From Pseudomonas khorasanensis (GTDB lineage Bacteria > Pseudomonadota > Gammaproteobacteria > Pseudomonadales > Pseudomonadaceae), in assembly GCF_014268505.2 (NCBI RefSeq), contig NZ_JABWQP020000007.1, positions 124,001 through 188,000 of the forward strand: a stretch of DNA of 64,000 nucleotides. The letters are read 5' to 3'. Below are positions 1 through 8,058 of this stretch, piece after piece. Position 1 is the first letter of the stretch. Each line of letters opens with the position of its first letter. Made by a program: the position numbers and the translations under genes. The notes beneath the pieces are model-generated. The model was not told the DNA's origin. It was given only the letters and a program-made list of their open reading frames with translations, and did not search any database.

Positions 1-32
1 CCCTCCATTCCCCATTCAGAGCCGCCGTAATA

Positions 33-1229
33 ATGAGCCTGTTCTCCGCTGTCGAAATGGCACCCCGCGATCCAATCCTGGGCCTCAACGAAGCATTCAA
101 CGCCGACACCCGGGCCACCAAGGTCAACCTGGGCGTGGGCGTGTACTGCAACGAAGAGGGGCGAATTCCACTGCTGCGCGCCGTGATCGAAGCCGAGACG
201 ATTCGCGTCGCTCAACACGCTTCGCGCGGTTACCTGCCGATCGATGGCATCGCGGCCTATGATCAGGCCGTGCAAAAGTTGCTGTTTGGCAACGACTCGC
301 CGCTGATCAGCGCCGGTCGCGTCATCACCACCCAGGCCGTCGGCGGGACCGGCGCGCTGAAAATCGGTGCTGACTTCCTCAAGCAGTTGCTGCCCAATGC
401 TGTCGTGGCGATCAGCGACCCGAGCTGGGAAAACCACCGCGCGCTGTTCGAAACTGCGGGTTTCCCGGTGCAGAACTACCGTTACTACGACGCTGCTACC
501 CATGACGTAAACCGTGCCGGCATGCTCGACGATCTCAACGCCCTGCCGAACGGCTCGATCGTTATCCTGCACGCTTGCTGCCACAACCCGACCGGCGTTG
601 ACCTGACGCCGGCAGACTGGAGCAACGTACTGAACGTGGTCAAGAGCAAGGGCCACGTGCCGTTCCTCGACATGGCCTATCAGGGCTTCGGTGACGGCAT
701 CGACGAAGACGCCGCTGCCGTGCGCCTGTTCGCAGAGTCCGGCCTGACCTTCTTTGTATCGAGCTCGTTCTCCAAGTCGTTTTCGCTGTACGGCGAGCGC
801 GTCGGCGCCCTGTCGATCATCAGCGAGTCCAAAGAAGAAAGCGCGCGCGTGCTGTCGCAGGTCAAACGCGTGATCCGCACGAACTACTCCAACCCGCCGA
901 CCCACGGCGCCAGCATCGTCGCCGCCGTGCTGAACAACCCGGAGCTGCGCGCGCAATGGGAAGCCGAGCTGGCTGAAATGCGCCTGCGCATTCGCGGCAT
1001 GCGTACCCAGATGGTCGATCTATTGGCGCAGAAAGCTCCGGGCCGCGATTTCAGCTTCGTCGGTCGTCAGCGCGGCATGTTCTCCTACTCCGGCCTGACC
1101 ACAGAGCAAGTGCATCGTCTGCGCAACGAGTTTGGTATCTACGCGCTGGACACGGGTCGCATTTGCGTGGCCGCGCTGAACCAGAGCAACATCAATGCAG
1201 TGACGGATGCGATCGTTCAGGTCATCTGA
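33..1229 (+). CDS. Aromatic/aspartate amino acid aminotransferase (class I, PLP)
   Basis: A 398-residue class I/II aminotransferase of the TyrB/AspC subgroup, cytosolic, transferring amino groups between aromatic or acidic amino acids and 2-oxo acids. The N-terminus (MAPRDPILGLNEAF, then KVNLGVGVY) is typical of this subgroup. The PLP lysine is the K of SSSFSKSFSLYGERVG at about residue 248, and the phosphate-binding arginine is about eight residues later (GERVG). A CHNPTG motif lies near residue 185. Length is normal for the family. The start at 33 fits the family N-terminus; the gene is complete even though only 32 bases precede it. A strong terminator follows immediately. In P. aeruginosa the similar gene PA3139 lies next to uvrB, which would be just left of this window. 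Substrate preference between Asp and Tyr/Phe cannot be told from sequence alone. Confidence 0.9.
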   Translation: MSLFSAVEMAPRDPILGLNEAFNADTRATKVNLGVGVYCNEEGRIPLLRAVIEAETIRVAQHASRGYLPIDGIAAYDQAVQKLLFGNDSPLISAGRVITTQAVGGTGALKIGADFLKQLLPNAVVAISDPSWENHRALFETAGFPVQNYRYYDAATHDVNRAGMLDDLNALPNGSIVILHACCHNPTGVDLTPADWSNVLNVVKSKGHVPFLDMAYQGFGDGIDEDAAAVRLFAESGLTFFVSSSFSKSFSLYGERVGALSIISESKEESARVLSQVKRVIRTNYSNPPTHGASIVAAVLNNPELRAQWEAELAEMRLRIRGMRTQMVDLLAQKAPGRDFSFVGRQRGMFSYSGLTTEQVHRLRNEFGIYALDTGRICVAALNQSNINAVTDAIVQVI

Positions 1230-1245
1230 TTTCGACGCGTGACGA

Positions 1246-1279
1246 AAAACGGGAAGCCTTGAGGGCTTCCCGTTTTTTA
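1246..1279 (+). terminator. Rho-independent terminator after the aminotransferase gene
   Basis: A 10-bp perfect stem (ACGGGAAGCC, 1249-1258, pairing with 1264-1273) closes a 5-base loop and is followed by a run of six T. It starts 19 bases after the aminotransferase stop codon. Confidence 0.9.
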
Positions 1280-1418
1280 TTTGTCTCTGGAAAACACGTT
1301 GCAACCTCTAGACTGCACACACATCTGAACGGGTAAGCGCTGACGTGCGAAACGCATGATCGCAGCGTGCCGCAGCTCCTTGGCTTTGTGTATATCCGAA
1401 AACTTTGTGAGAACCGAT

Positions 1419-1619
1419 ATGAAAAACGATAACCTGCGCGCCGACCGTGACGATCTGGATGATTTCATTCCCCGCGCACCGGCCAAACGCGAAAAAAGCC
1501 TGGTGCTGCAGGTTGCCGCCGGGGTTTTCCTGGGCGGCCTCGCTCTGTGGCTGGTGCAACTGGCAGCGACGGCAGCCTATGCCAAGCTGATGCTCGGCAC
1601 GATTACCTTCGGCAGTTAA
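1419..1619 (+). CDS. Small single-span inner-membrane protein
   Basis: A 66-residue protein of unknown function. The first 30 residues are highly charged (KNDNLRADRDDLDDFIPR), followed by one hydrophobic segment (about residues 30-57, VLQVAAGVFLGGLALWLVQL) that should span the membrane once. I chose the ATG at 1419 rather than the in-frame ATG at 1356, because the charged N-terminus begins there and the longer version adds a region that reads like noncoding sequence. Its stop codon overlaps the stop of the convergent small gene at 1616 through the shared TTAA. No function is assigned. Confidence 0.6.
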   Translation: MKNDNLRADRDDLDDFIPRAPAKREKSLVLQVAAGVFLGGLALWLVQLAATAAYAKLMLGTITFGS

Positions 1620-1846
1620 GCCAGTTCGGTCGAGCGTTGGGTGGCGGCATCGTCGTAGATCACGTACAGCGATTCGGCGATCTGGCTTTTGATTGCCTTG
1701 GTGCTTTCAAGACCAAGGACGAAACCTTCAGCCTTGCCGCCGGCGCGGTTCAACTCTTCGGCAGTGCTGGCCTGAGTGATCGCGTCGAATAGTTTTTCGG
1801 CATGCGGGCCGATACCTTTGGGCAGGCTGATCTGTGTAGTACTCAT
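1616..1846 (-). CDS. Small conserved hypothetical protein (76 aa)
   Basis: A soluble, mostly helical 76-residue protein without a recognised domain (MSTTQISLPKGIGPHAEKLFDAI at the start). There is no signal peptide or membrane segment. A purine-rich Shine-Dalgarno (GAGGTG) lies just ahead of the ATG at 1846, which supports the start. It converges on and overlaps by three or four bases with the small membrane protein gene at 1419-1619. It reads as a genuine gene by amino-acid composition, but I cannot name a family or role. Confidence 0.55.
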   Translation of the reverse strand: MSTTQISLPKGIGPHAEKLFDAITQASTAEELNRAGGKAEGFVLGLESTKAIKSQIAESLYVIYDDAATQRSTELA

Positions 1847-2027
1847 GCGAGCACCTCAGTGTTGCGAGTGATGTGATTCATGGCGCGTACCTTTTCGGCG
1901 AATGGCCGGCAGCGCGTGTAACCACTTCCGGGCTGCCATGGTAGACCTCTGAGACCTTTCTGGTAACCGCCAATCGCTGACAAAATGCCGTCCGTCTCGA
2001 GGAATCGGCAAACTTGCCAATCGATGC

Positions 2028-2055
2028 TTGACTTCTCTTTTTGAATCAGTAACAT
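2028..2055 (+). promoter_or_regulatory. Sigma-70-like promoter of tRNA-Asn
   Basis: TTGACT (2028-2033) and TAACAT (2050-2055) are separated by 16 bases and lie 10 bases upstream of the tRNA, in the position expected for a -35/-10 pair. The -10 matches TATAAT at four of six positions. Confidence 0.5.
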
Positions 2056-2065
2056 ACGCACCAAT

Positions 2066-2141
<76 letters not shown>

Positions 2142-2149
2142 AATAGCAA

Positions 2150-2182
2150 AGCCCCTGAATCGCAAGATTCAGGGGCTTTTTT
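2150..2182 (+). terminator. Rho-independent terminator after tRNA-Asn
   Basis: A GC-rich stem (GCCCCTGAATC against its complement, 2151-2176, loop GCAA) is followed by six T, nine bases beyond the tRNA 3' end. Confidence 0.9.
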
Positions 2183-2202
2183 GTGGGCGCTTGAAAAGAT
2201 CA

Positions 2203-2246
2203 AACGAACAGGGCCGATCTGCGTAAACAGATCGGCCCTGTTCGTT
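2203..2246 (-). terminator. 18-bp perfect hairpin, terminator of the NCS2 permease gene
   Basis: The arms 2203-2220 and 2229-2246 are perfect complements with an 8-base loop. Read on the minus strand it lies 13 bases after the permease stop and is followed by TGATCTTTTC, a weak U-tract. Together with the tRNA terminator it separates the two convergent units. Confidence 0.7.
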
Positions 2247-2258
2247 CAGCAGCAACCG

Positions 2259-3782
2259 TCACACAGGCTCGCTGTCCTTCACTGGCGCCTTCGGTGCCCC
2301 GTGCCCATGATCGTGAGGATCGGGCTCGATCACCGGCACTTCCTTGCCATCGCAATCATGCAGCTTGCCGTCACTGAAGTAATCGCCTTCGCGCAGCGCC
2401 GCCAGATCGCGATAACGCAGGGTCCGCTCCTCCGCTGCGGCAAACACCGACTGTTGATCCGAGTTACCGGTCGTGAAGTGGTTGAAGGCCAGGTTGAGCA
2501 AAATCGCCATGATTGCCGACGAGCTGATGCCCGAATGGAAAATGGTCGCAAACCAGCTCGGGAATTGATCGTAGAAACTCGGCGCAGCAATCGGAATCAT
2601 GCCGAAACCGATCGATGTCGCGACGATGATCAGGTTGACGTTATTACGATAATCGACCTTCGACAGCGTGCGAATGCCGCTCGCCGCCACGGTGCCGAAC
2701 AGCACGATACCGGCGCCGCCCAGCACTGAAGTCGGCACAGCGGCAATCACCCGCCCCATGAATGGCAGCAGGCCAAGGACCACCAGGAACAGGCCGCCAG
2801 TGGCTACCACGAAACGGCTCTTGATGCCGGTCACCGCCACCAGACCGACGTTTTGGGCGAAAGCGCTTTGGGTAAACGACCCGAAAATCGGCGCAAACAT
2901 GCTCGACAACATGTCGGCACGCAGGCCATTGCCAAGGCGTTTGGAATCAACCTTGGTGCCGATGATCTCGCCCACCGCGAGGATATCCGCCGAGGTCTCC
3001 ACCAGGGTCACCATGACCACAATGCACATCGACAGGATCGCGGCGAAATGGAACGTCGGCATGCCGAAGTGGAACGGGGTCGGGAAGCCAAACATGGGCC
3101 CTGTGGTAACGCCGGAGAAATCCGCCATGCCGAGAAACACCGCCAGCACCGTGCCGATGACCATGGCCAACAGGATCGACAACCGCGAGATGGTCGAACT
3201 GCCGACCTTGCTCAGCAGCAACACCAGCACCAGCGTGACCGCCGCCAGACCAATGTTCTGCATGCTGCCGAAGTCCGGCGCTTGACTGTTGCCGCCCATC
3301 GCCCAGCGAGCGGCCACCGGCATCAGCGTCAAGCCGATGGTGGTGATCACAATGCCAGTAACCAGCGGCGGGAAGAACTTGGTGATGCGTGAGAACACGG
3401 GTGTGATCAGCAAGCCAATCAACGAGGCGGCAATCACCGCGCCCAGCACCGACTGGAAACCGCCCTCCCCGCCGCTGCTGACGATCGCGACCATGGTCGC
3501 CACGCCCGAGAACGACACGCCCTGGACCAGCGGCAACTGACAGCCGAAAAACGGCAGACCCAGGGTTTGCAGCAGTGTCGCCAGCCCCCCCGCAAACAAT
3601 GAAGCAGCAATCAACAGACCGATATCCGCCGGCGACAGGCCGGCCGCCTGGCCAATGATCAGTGGCACCGCAACGATACCGCCGTACATGGTCAGAACAT
3701 GTTGCAGGCCGTAAGCCATATTCGCGCCGACCCCGAGGTTTTCGTCCTCGGGCCGTTGGTGTGAAACATGGGGCGTTTTCAT
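2259..3782 (-). CDS. NCS2 family nucleobase permease (uric acid/xanthine type)
   Basis: A 507-residue integral membrane symporter of the nucleobase:cation symporter-2 family, moving a purine (probably urate or xanthine) with H+ or Na+ across the inner membrane. The sequence has about a dozen hydrophobic segments. It begins with the family opening GLQHVLTMYGGIVAVPLI and carries the NCS2 signature region FAQNVGLVAVTGIKSRFV, whose NVGLVAVTG form is usual in xanthine/urate carriers rather than uracil carriers. The hydrophilic C-terminal tail is His/Asp rich. I start at the ATG at 3782; a longer frame reaches 3872 but reads through the promoter region. A perfect operator-like palindrome lies 67 bases upstream (3849-3862). 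Exact substrate is inferred, not shown. Confidence 0.85.
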   Translation of the reverse strand: MKTPHVSHQRPEDENLGVGANMAYGLQHVLTMYGGIVAVPLIIGQAAGLSPADIGLLIAASLFAGGLATLLQTLGLPFFGCQLPLVQGVSFSGVATMVAIVSSGGEGGFQSVLGAVIAASLIGLLITPVFSRITKFFPPLVTGIVITTIGLTLMPVAARWAMGGNSQAPDFGSMQNIGLAAVTLVLVLLLSKVGSSTISRLSILLAMVIGTVLAVFLGMADFSGVTTGPMFGFPTPFHFGMPTFHFAAILSMCIVVMVTLVETSADILAVGEIIGTKVDSKRLGNGLRADMLSSMFAPIFGSFTQSAFAQNVGLVAVTGIKSRFVVATGGLFLVVLGLLPFMGRVIAAVPTSVLGGAGIVLFGTVAASGIRTLSKVDYRNNVNLIIVATSIGFGMIPIAAPSFYDQFPSWFATIFHSGISSSAIMAILLNLAFNHFTTGNSDQQSVFAAAEERTLRYRDLAALREGDYFSDGKLHDCDGKEVPVIEPDPHDHGHGAPKAPVKDSEPV

Positions 3783-3848
3783 GGTGGGGGGGTCCCTGGT
3801 TTTTGTTATGCGCACACTGTATTCAATACCCGGGACAAATGTCCATAG

Positions 3849-3862
3849 AGTTGTATACAACT
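3849..3862. promoter_or_regulatory. Perfect 14-bp palindrome AGTTGTATACAACT, candidate operator
   Basis: A perfect dyad in the intergenic region between the NCS2 permease (start 3782) and the BrnT gene (start 4037). TTGTATACAA-type sites are commonly bound by GntR-family repressors, many of which regulate catabolite transport. The closer gene is the permease. No regulator gene is adjacent, so the ligand and protein are unknown. Confidence 0.45.
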
Positions 3863-4019
3863 TATCAGTCACATAATGGTTAGGTAGCCATCCAACCTTC
3901 TAGCCTGCGGCTTCTACCCCCCACAAATCCGGCAACACATCCTTGCCAGCGTTAGTACGCACGCCCACTAGGCTGAAGTGTTCATGCCGACCGGCGGCAC
4001 GGTCGCGCTCTTTTTTATA

Positions 4020-4036
4020 CATATAAAGTATGCATA
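4020..4036 (+). promoter_or_regulatory. AT-rich promoter/operator region of brnTA
   Basis: An AT-rich tract directly before the BrnT ATG contains TATAAA and an ATAC-N7-GTAT dyad, unlike the GC-rich surroundings. In known BrnTA systems the antitoxin autorepresses from sites in this position; here that is inference. Confidence 0.35.
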
Positions 4037-4321
4037 ATGAAGTCATTCAAGATTCAGTACGACAAAAGCAAGAACGCAGCCAACAAACTCAAGCACAAAG
4101 GCATCAGCCTCGCCGAGGCCGAACCGGTTCTCCACGACGAAGGAGCTCTGACGATCGAAGACAATGACCATGACGAGCAACGCTGGATCACCCTCGGTCT
4201 CGATGGCAAGGGACGCGTGCTGGTCGTTGCTTACAGCTATCGCGAAGCCAATGTTGTTCGAATCATTTCTGCACGCCTCGCCACACCGAGCGAGCGGCGC
4301 GCGTATTTTCTGGAGGCTTGA
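4037..4321 (+). CDS. brnT: BrnT family type II toxin (ribonuclease)
   Basis: A 94-residue BrnT/RelE-fold toxin. BrnT cleaves RNA and slows translation until neutralised by BrnA. The sequence has the family features: an N-terminal strand with DKSKNAANKLKHKGISLAEAE (the usual W/D-x-x-K-N-x-x-K-H-G pattern), a central RWITLGLDGKGRVLVVAYSY strand pair and the C-terminal VRIISARLATPSERRAY, in which the Arg-rich RIISAR-x-A/T-x-x-E-R-x-x-Y motif is diagnostic. It ends three bases before the BrnA gene, the toxin-first order standard for this family. The pair sits alone between metabolic genes, a common setting for a transferred toxin-antitoxin module. Confidence 0.9.
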   Translation: MKSFKIQYDKSKNAANKLKHKGISLAEAEPVLHDEGALTIEDNDHDEQRWITLGLDGKGRVLVVAYSYREANVVRIISARLATPSERRAYFLEA

Positions 4322-4324
4322 CCG

Positions 4325-4660
4325 ATGAAAGATGAATATGACTTTTCCGCGGGCAAACGCGGCGCTGTGGCGTCCAACAAGGGCAAGACGCGAATCACCA
4401 TCATGCTTGATGACGCCGTGATCGAGGCGGCGCGTACCGTCGCCGAAACCGAAGGGTTCGGCTACCAGACCGTCATCAACAATACCCTGCGACATGCCCT
4501 GCTTGAAGGCAGCCGCCAGCTGGAACGCACCGATGAGTCAGGTCTGTCAGGGCAGTTCAAGAAAGGCATCACGGCCGCCGATCTCAAGAGTCTCGAGAGA
4601 AAGCTGTCGGCGGCCATAGGGGAAATCCGGCGTGTGCTGGAGCCGGACGTGAAGCCTTAG
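4325..4660 (+). CDS. brnA: BrnA family antitoxin
   Basis: A 111-residue partner of BrnT. The segment TRITIMLDDAVIEAARTVAETEGFGYQTVINNTLRHAL is a ribbon-helix-helix DNA-binding domain of the BrnA kind: a beta strand followed by two helices, with the Y-Q-T-x-I-N-x-x-L motif. BrnA masks the toxin and represses the operon. The C-terminal 35 residues are charged and extended, and are longer than in many BrnA proteins. It starts three bases after brnT and is evidently co-transcribed. Its last four bases overlap the end of the convergent N-acetyltransferase gene. Confidence 0.85.
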   Translation: MKDEYDFSAGKRGAVASNKGKTRITIMLDDAVIEAARTVAETEGFGYQTVINNTLRHALLEGSRQLERTDESGLSGQFKKGITAADLKSLERKLSAAIGEIRRVLEPDVKP

Positions 4661-5490
4661 ACAGAAACCGGCGTAATCACCCGCGCCAGCGCTTGCCGGA
4701 CAAGCGGCGACTCCGGCAAACGAAGATCAAACTCACGCAGCAGCAAGCCAGTCAGCTCGTCGACATCCGCCACCTCGCGCCGCTCACTGTCCGCCCCCAT
4801 GTGATGAATCGCAAAACTGCCGTTGTTCAGCGTTTTGCGCCAGCCATCGCCGGTGCGCGCAACCATCAGACGATGGGCGAAGGGTGACTCGGGATGGGTC
4901 GAGACGTACCAGTTGCCGACGGTGTAATCGATATCTTCCTGGCGCTGCAGATCGAACAGGTACATCGGCCGCCACTCGCCAGCAACCTTGGCCCGTAACA
5001 GGTATCCGTCGATCTGTTTTTCGATCCGATAAGGTTCGTGCGGAGTCGATTGCTCATCTTCGCCGTCGAGGACCAGCGGTGCGGTCGGCACCATGCCGCC
5101 GAAGCCGACGTCACTGATGTAGCGAACGCCGTCGATAGTGACCAGGCTCAAGCGGTGCGTCCGTGCGGTCCAGCTGCCTTCCGGTTGATTCATCACCACG
5201 CGACCGCTGATGCCGTGGACTTCAAAACCCAGCTCAAGCAACAAGGCATAAAACAAATGATTGAGTTCATAGCAATACCCGCCCCGTCCCTGGCAAAGGA
5301 CTTTCTCTTCGATGGAAGACAGATCGATCAACACTGGCGCGCCGATGACAGTCGCGACGTTCTCGAAAGGAAACACGCCGGTGTGGCGCAGCTGCAACTG
5401 GCGCAAGGTGTCCAGCGTCGGTGGCGGCGCTGTATCGAATCCCAGGCGTTGCAGATACCGTTTGCTATCCGTCAGGCGTGGCGCATTCAT
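4657..5490 (-). CDS. nat: Arylamine N-acetyltransferase
   Basis: A 277-residue cytosolic enzyme that transfers acetyl from acetyl-CoA to arylamines, hydrazines or arylhydroxylamines. The catalytic triad is visible: Cys73 in GRGGYCYELN, His112 in ARTHRLSLV and Asp127 in ISDVGFGG, within a few residues of the family positions. The N-terminal FPFENV motif is also typical. I start at the ATG at 5490 (MNAPRLTDSKRYL); the open frame continues to 5625 but that part does not resemble the family. Convergent with brnA, overlapping it by four bases. No operon partner is evident. Confidence 0.9.
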   Translation of the reverse strand: MNAPRLTDSKRYLQRLGFDTAPPPTLDTLRQLQLRHTGVFPFENVATVIGAPVLIDLSSIEEKVLCQGRGGYCYELNHLFYALLLELGFEVHGISGRVVMNQPEGSWTARTHRLSLVTIDGVRYISDVGFGGMVPTAPLVLDGEDEQSTPHEPYRIEKQIDGYLLRAKVAGEWRPMYLFDLQRQEDIDYTVGNWYVSTHPESPFAHRLMVARTGDGWRKTLNNGSFAIHHMGADSERREVADVDELTGLLLREFDLRLPESPLVRQALARVITPVSV

Positions 5491-5591
5491 TGCTCGATCC
5501 TTATGCAAGGGGCCGCAGAACACTGCGTTGATGTTGCCCTGTATACGGGATCGGCGACTGCTTTCGACAATTGATTTCGCCAATCGCCCCG

Positions 5592-6386
5592 TCAGCGTTT
5601 TTTGCGCGAGCCGATACGAATCCACGTCGGCGCATGGTCACTGGCGTGCGGTTCGTTGCGCACCCAGGCGTCCACGCCGGCGTCATGCAGATAAGGGCTC
5701 AATGCAGGGTTGAGTAACAGATGATCGATGCGCAGGCCGGAGTTGCTTTGCCAGTGTTGGCGGAAATAATCCCAGAAGGTGTAGAGGCGTTCTTCGGGGT
5801 ACACATGCCGCAGGGAATCGGTCCAGCCCTGATCAAGCAGCCGCTGGTAACACTCGCGACTCTCGGGCTGCAGCAAGGCATCCTTGAGCCATGAACGCGT
5901 ATTATAGATGTCCATGTCGGTCGGCACGACGTTGTAGTCACCGGCCAGCACCACCGGGTGGTCGCTGCTCTGCAAGTCTTTGGCGTAACTGATCAGACGT
6001 TCGAACCAGGCCAGTTTGTAATCGAATTTCGGCCCTGGCTGCGGGTTGCCGTTGGGCAGATACAAACAACCGACCAGCACACCGTGCACCGCCGCTTCGA
6101 TGTAGCGACTGTGCGTGTCATCGGGATCGCCCGGCAACCCGCGACGGCTCTCCAGCGGCTGCGCGTCACGCGCCAGAATCGCCACCCCGTTCCACGACGC
6201 CTGGCCCTGCCAGACAGCGCCGTAACCGGCCGCTTCCAGCTCTGCAGCCGGAAATGCGCTGTCCGCCGACTTCAGCTCTTGCAGACAAGCGATGTCCGGT
6301 TGCTCGCGCTTGAGCCATTCCAGCAGATTCGGCAACCGCGCGCGCATGCCGTTGACGTTGAAGGTAGCGATCCGCAGGTTTTTCAT
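5592..6386 (-). CDS. xthA: Exodeoxyribonuclease III (AP endonuclease)
   Basis: A 264-residue Mg2+-dependent nuclease of the EEP superfamily, acting in base-excision repair as AP endonuclease and 3' exonuclease. Motifs seen: TFNVNGMRARL at the N-terminus, the metal-binding Glu in CLQELKS, AGDYNVVPTDMDIYN with the Asp/Asn pair, GLRIDHLLLNP, and the C-terminal ASDHAPTWI whose His is catalytic. The ATG at 6386 (MKNLRIATFNVNG) is preceded by an AGGAGT-like ribosome site. An in-frame upstream ATG (MSNPTGQ...) would add only 11 residues. Confidence 0.92.
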   Translation of the reverse strand: MKNLRIATFNVNGMRARLPNLLEWLKREQPDIACLQELKSADSAFPAAELEAAGYGAVWQGQASWNGVAILARDAQPLESRRGLPGDPDDTHSRYIEAAVHGVLVGCLYLPNGNPQPGPKFDYKLAWFERLISYAKDLQSSDHPVVLAGDYNVVPTDMDIYNTRSWLKDALLQPESRECYQRLLDQGWTDSLRHVYPEERLYTFWDYFRQHWQSNSGLRIDHLLLNPALSPYLHDAGVDAWVRNEPHASDHAPTWIRIGSRKKR

Positions 6387-6468
6387 CGTCCGCAACTCCT
6401 GCCCGGTGGGATTAGACATTGTGACCCCGGGAGCGCTGGGCAGGTTGCATCGAATAACGGCGGTTAGC

Positions 6469-7911
6469 TCAGACGCGATGACGCAGCCATTGCAGAAAGC
6501 CTCTTTTCGGCGCAACGACTGGCGTTTCCTCGGTCAGCGATTGCGCCTTGTGCAGACGGAAGTCGAGCAACGCTTGCATGGCATCGTGGATGTCATGGCG
6601 CGCGTCCAGGCAAGGTTTCAGATACGACTTCTCGATGCGATACAACGTGCAGAACGTTTTGGCAGTGAAGTCCGCAGGCAATGCCGTGTCGGAAAGAATT
6701 CCCGCTTCGCCGATCACCTCGCCCGGTCCCATGCGTCCGGACTCCAATGGCGTGCCGTGGCGCTTGAGCGTCACCGAGACCACGCCGGACTCGATGATGA
6801 ACAAATGATCGCTGACCTCTCCGCCCGCAAGGATGGTCTCGCCGACGCGGAAGGTTTGCAGCGCCATGTTCTGGCTGAAGGTGTCTTTTTCTTCCTCGCG
6901 AAGGGTCGAGAAGATCGGCGAGCTGTCGAGCAACGCTCGTGGCCGCGAAAAATGCGGCGCGGCGCTGGTTTCGTTGCTTGACAGCAGATTGACCCCCGAG
7001 GCCTGCAAGTGTCGGTAGGCCAGGTCGAACAACTGATTACGCACCATGCGTTTCTCGCCCATCGAGGCGACAAAACCACTGATCTCGTATTCCGCCCCGC
7101 CGCTGGCAGAGCTTTTAAGCGCAACGCTTGGCGCCGGCGTGTCGAGCAGTTGCCGGCAGCCCTGCATCGCCCGCTCCAGCGCCTCGATCACCGAACTGGG
7201 TCGCGCATGGGGGCTGACGGGCACACTGACAGAAACACCGAACATATTGCTCGGTCGACTGAAATTGATGATTTTGGCTTTGGCCGCCAGCGAGTTGGGA
7301 ATCACCGCCATGGCGCCCTGGCTGGTCTGCAGACGCGTGGCGCGCCAGTCAATGTCGGTGACCCGGCCTTCGGTGCCGTCGATGGAAATCCAGTCATCGA
7401 GTTGATACGGCTTGGTGGTGTTGAGGACGATCCCGGAAAACACGTCGCTCAACGTGCTCTGCAAGGCCAGACCGACAATGATTGCCAACGCCCCGGAAGT
7501 CGCCAGCACGCCTTTGACGGGCAAATCCAGCACATAAGCCAGTGCCGCGATGACCGCGATCAGGAAAATCACCGCCCCGAGCAAATCCTGCAACAATCGG
7601 CCGGTGTGGCCGACCCGTTGCATCATCACCGCGCCGATCAACACCGTCAGGGTGCGAGCGCCGAACAGCCACCAGCCGATTTGCAATCCGGTCGCCGCCA
7701 GGTGCAAAGGCACGTTGTCGACCCACGGTGCCGGCTCCATCGGATTGAGGCCTTCGTTGAACAGAACGATGCTGAACAGGGCGAAAATCACCACACGCAC
7801 CAGCAATTTCCATTCGCTTCCGCGAGCGCTGATCAGCCGCCACAGCCCAAGATCGAGCAGAATCAGGATCAATGCACAAAACAACGGGTGTTCAGTGAGC
7901 AGAGACAGCAT
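6469..7911 (-). CDS. MscS-type mechanosensitive channel with C-terminal cyclic-nucleotide-binding domain
   Basis: A 480-residue inner-membrane protein. The first 170 residues hold four or five hydrophobic helices. They end in the pore-lining, Gly/Ala-rich TM3-like helix GALAIIVGLALQSTLSDVFSGIVL followed by the MscS beta domain (WISIDGTEGRVTDIDWRATRLQ). Residues roughly 330-450 form a cNMP-binding beta-roll (ETILAGGEVSDHLFIIESGVVSVTL, then GPGEVIGEAGILSD). The fusion suggests an ion channel gated or modulated by a nucleotide second messenger; related bacterial cyclic-nucleotide-gated channels have this plan. I chose the ATG at 7911; a frame open to 7974 adds no homologous sequence. Confidence 0.85.
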   Translation of the reverse strand: MLSLLTEHPLFCALILILLDLGLWRLISARGSEWKLLVRVVIFALFSIVLFNEGLNPMEPAPWVDNVPLHLAATGLQIGWWLFGARTLTVLIGAVMMQRVGHTGRLLQDLLGAVIFLIAVIAALAYVLDLPVKGVLATSGALAIIVGLALQSTLSDVFSGIVLNTTKPYQLDDWISIDGTEGRVTDIDWRATRLQTSQGAMAVIPNSLAAKAKIINFSRPSNMFGVSVSVPVSPHARPSSVIEALERAMQGCRQLLDTPAPSVALKSSASGGAEYEISGFVASMGEKRMVRNQLFDLAYRHLQASGVNLLSSNETSAAPHFSRPRALLDSSPIFSTLREEEKDTFSQNMALQTFRVGETILAGGEVSDHLFIIESGVVSVTLKRHGTPLESGRMGPGEVIGEAGILSDTALPADFTAKTFCTLYRIEKSYLKPCLDARHDIHDAMQALLDFRLHKAQSLTEETPVVAPKRGFLQWLRHRV

Positions 7912-8019
7912 CAAACAACTCCGACAAAGGCCAATCGCGAGAAGATCGCACAGATTGGCACAGTGTAGGAGCAATTGATTTCAGTGGGTGAACAGCGTCT
8001 CGACAACGCTGGAAAAACT

Positions 8020-8045
8020 GTGGGAGCGAGGCCGCTCGCTCCCAC
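8020..8045. repeat. REP-like palindrome
   Basis: GTGGGAGCGAG (8020-8030) is followed by GCCG and its exact complement (8035-8045). It lies 14 bases beyond the pirin stop codon and may terminate pirin transcription. It matches the REP family seen at 9.05 and 40.8 kb. Confidence 0.8.
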
Positions 8046-8058
8046 CAGGGTTATGACG

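Noticed and set aside
7963..7977. TGTAGGAGCAATTGA upstream of the MscS-type gene
   Set aside because: It has the TGTAGGA half only, and TGTAGGAGC is also a variant of the REP sequence common in this genome; outside the attachment island.
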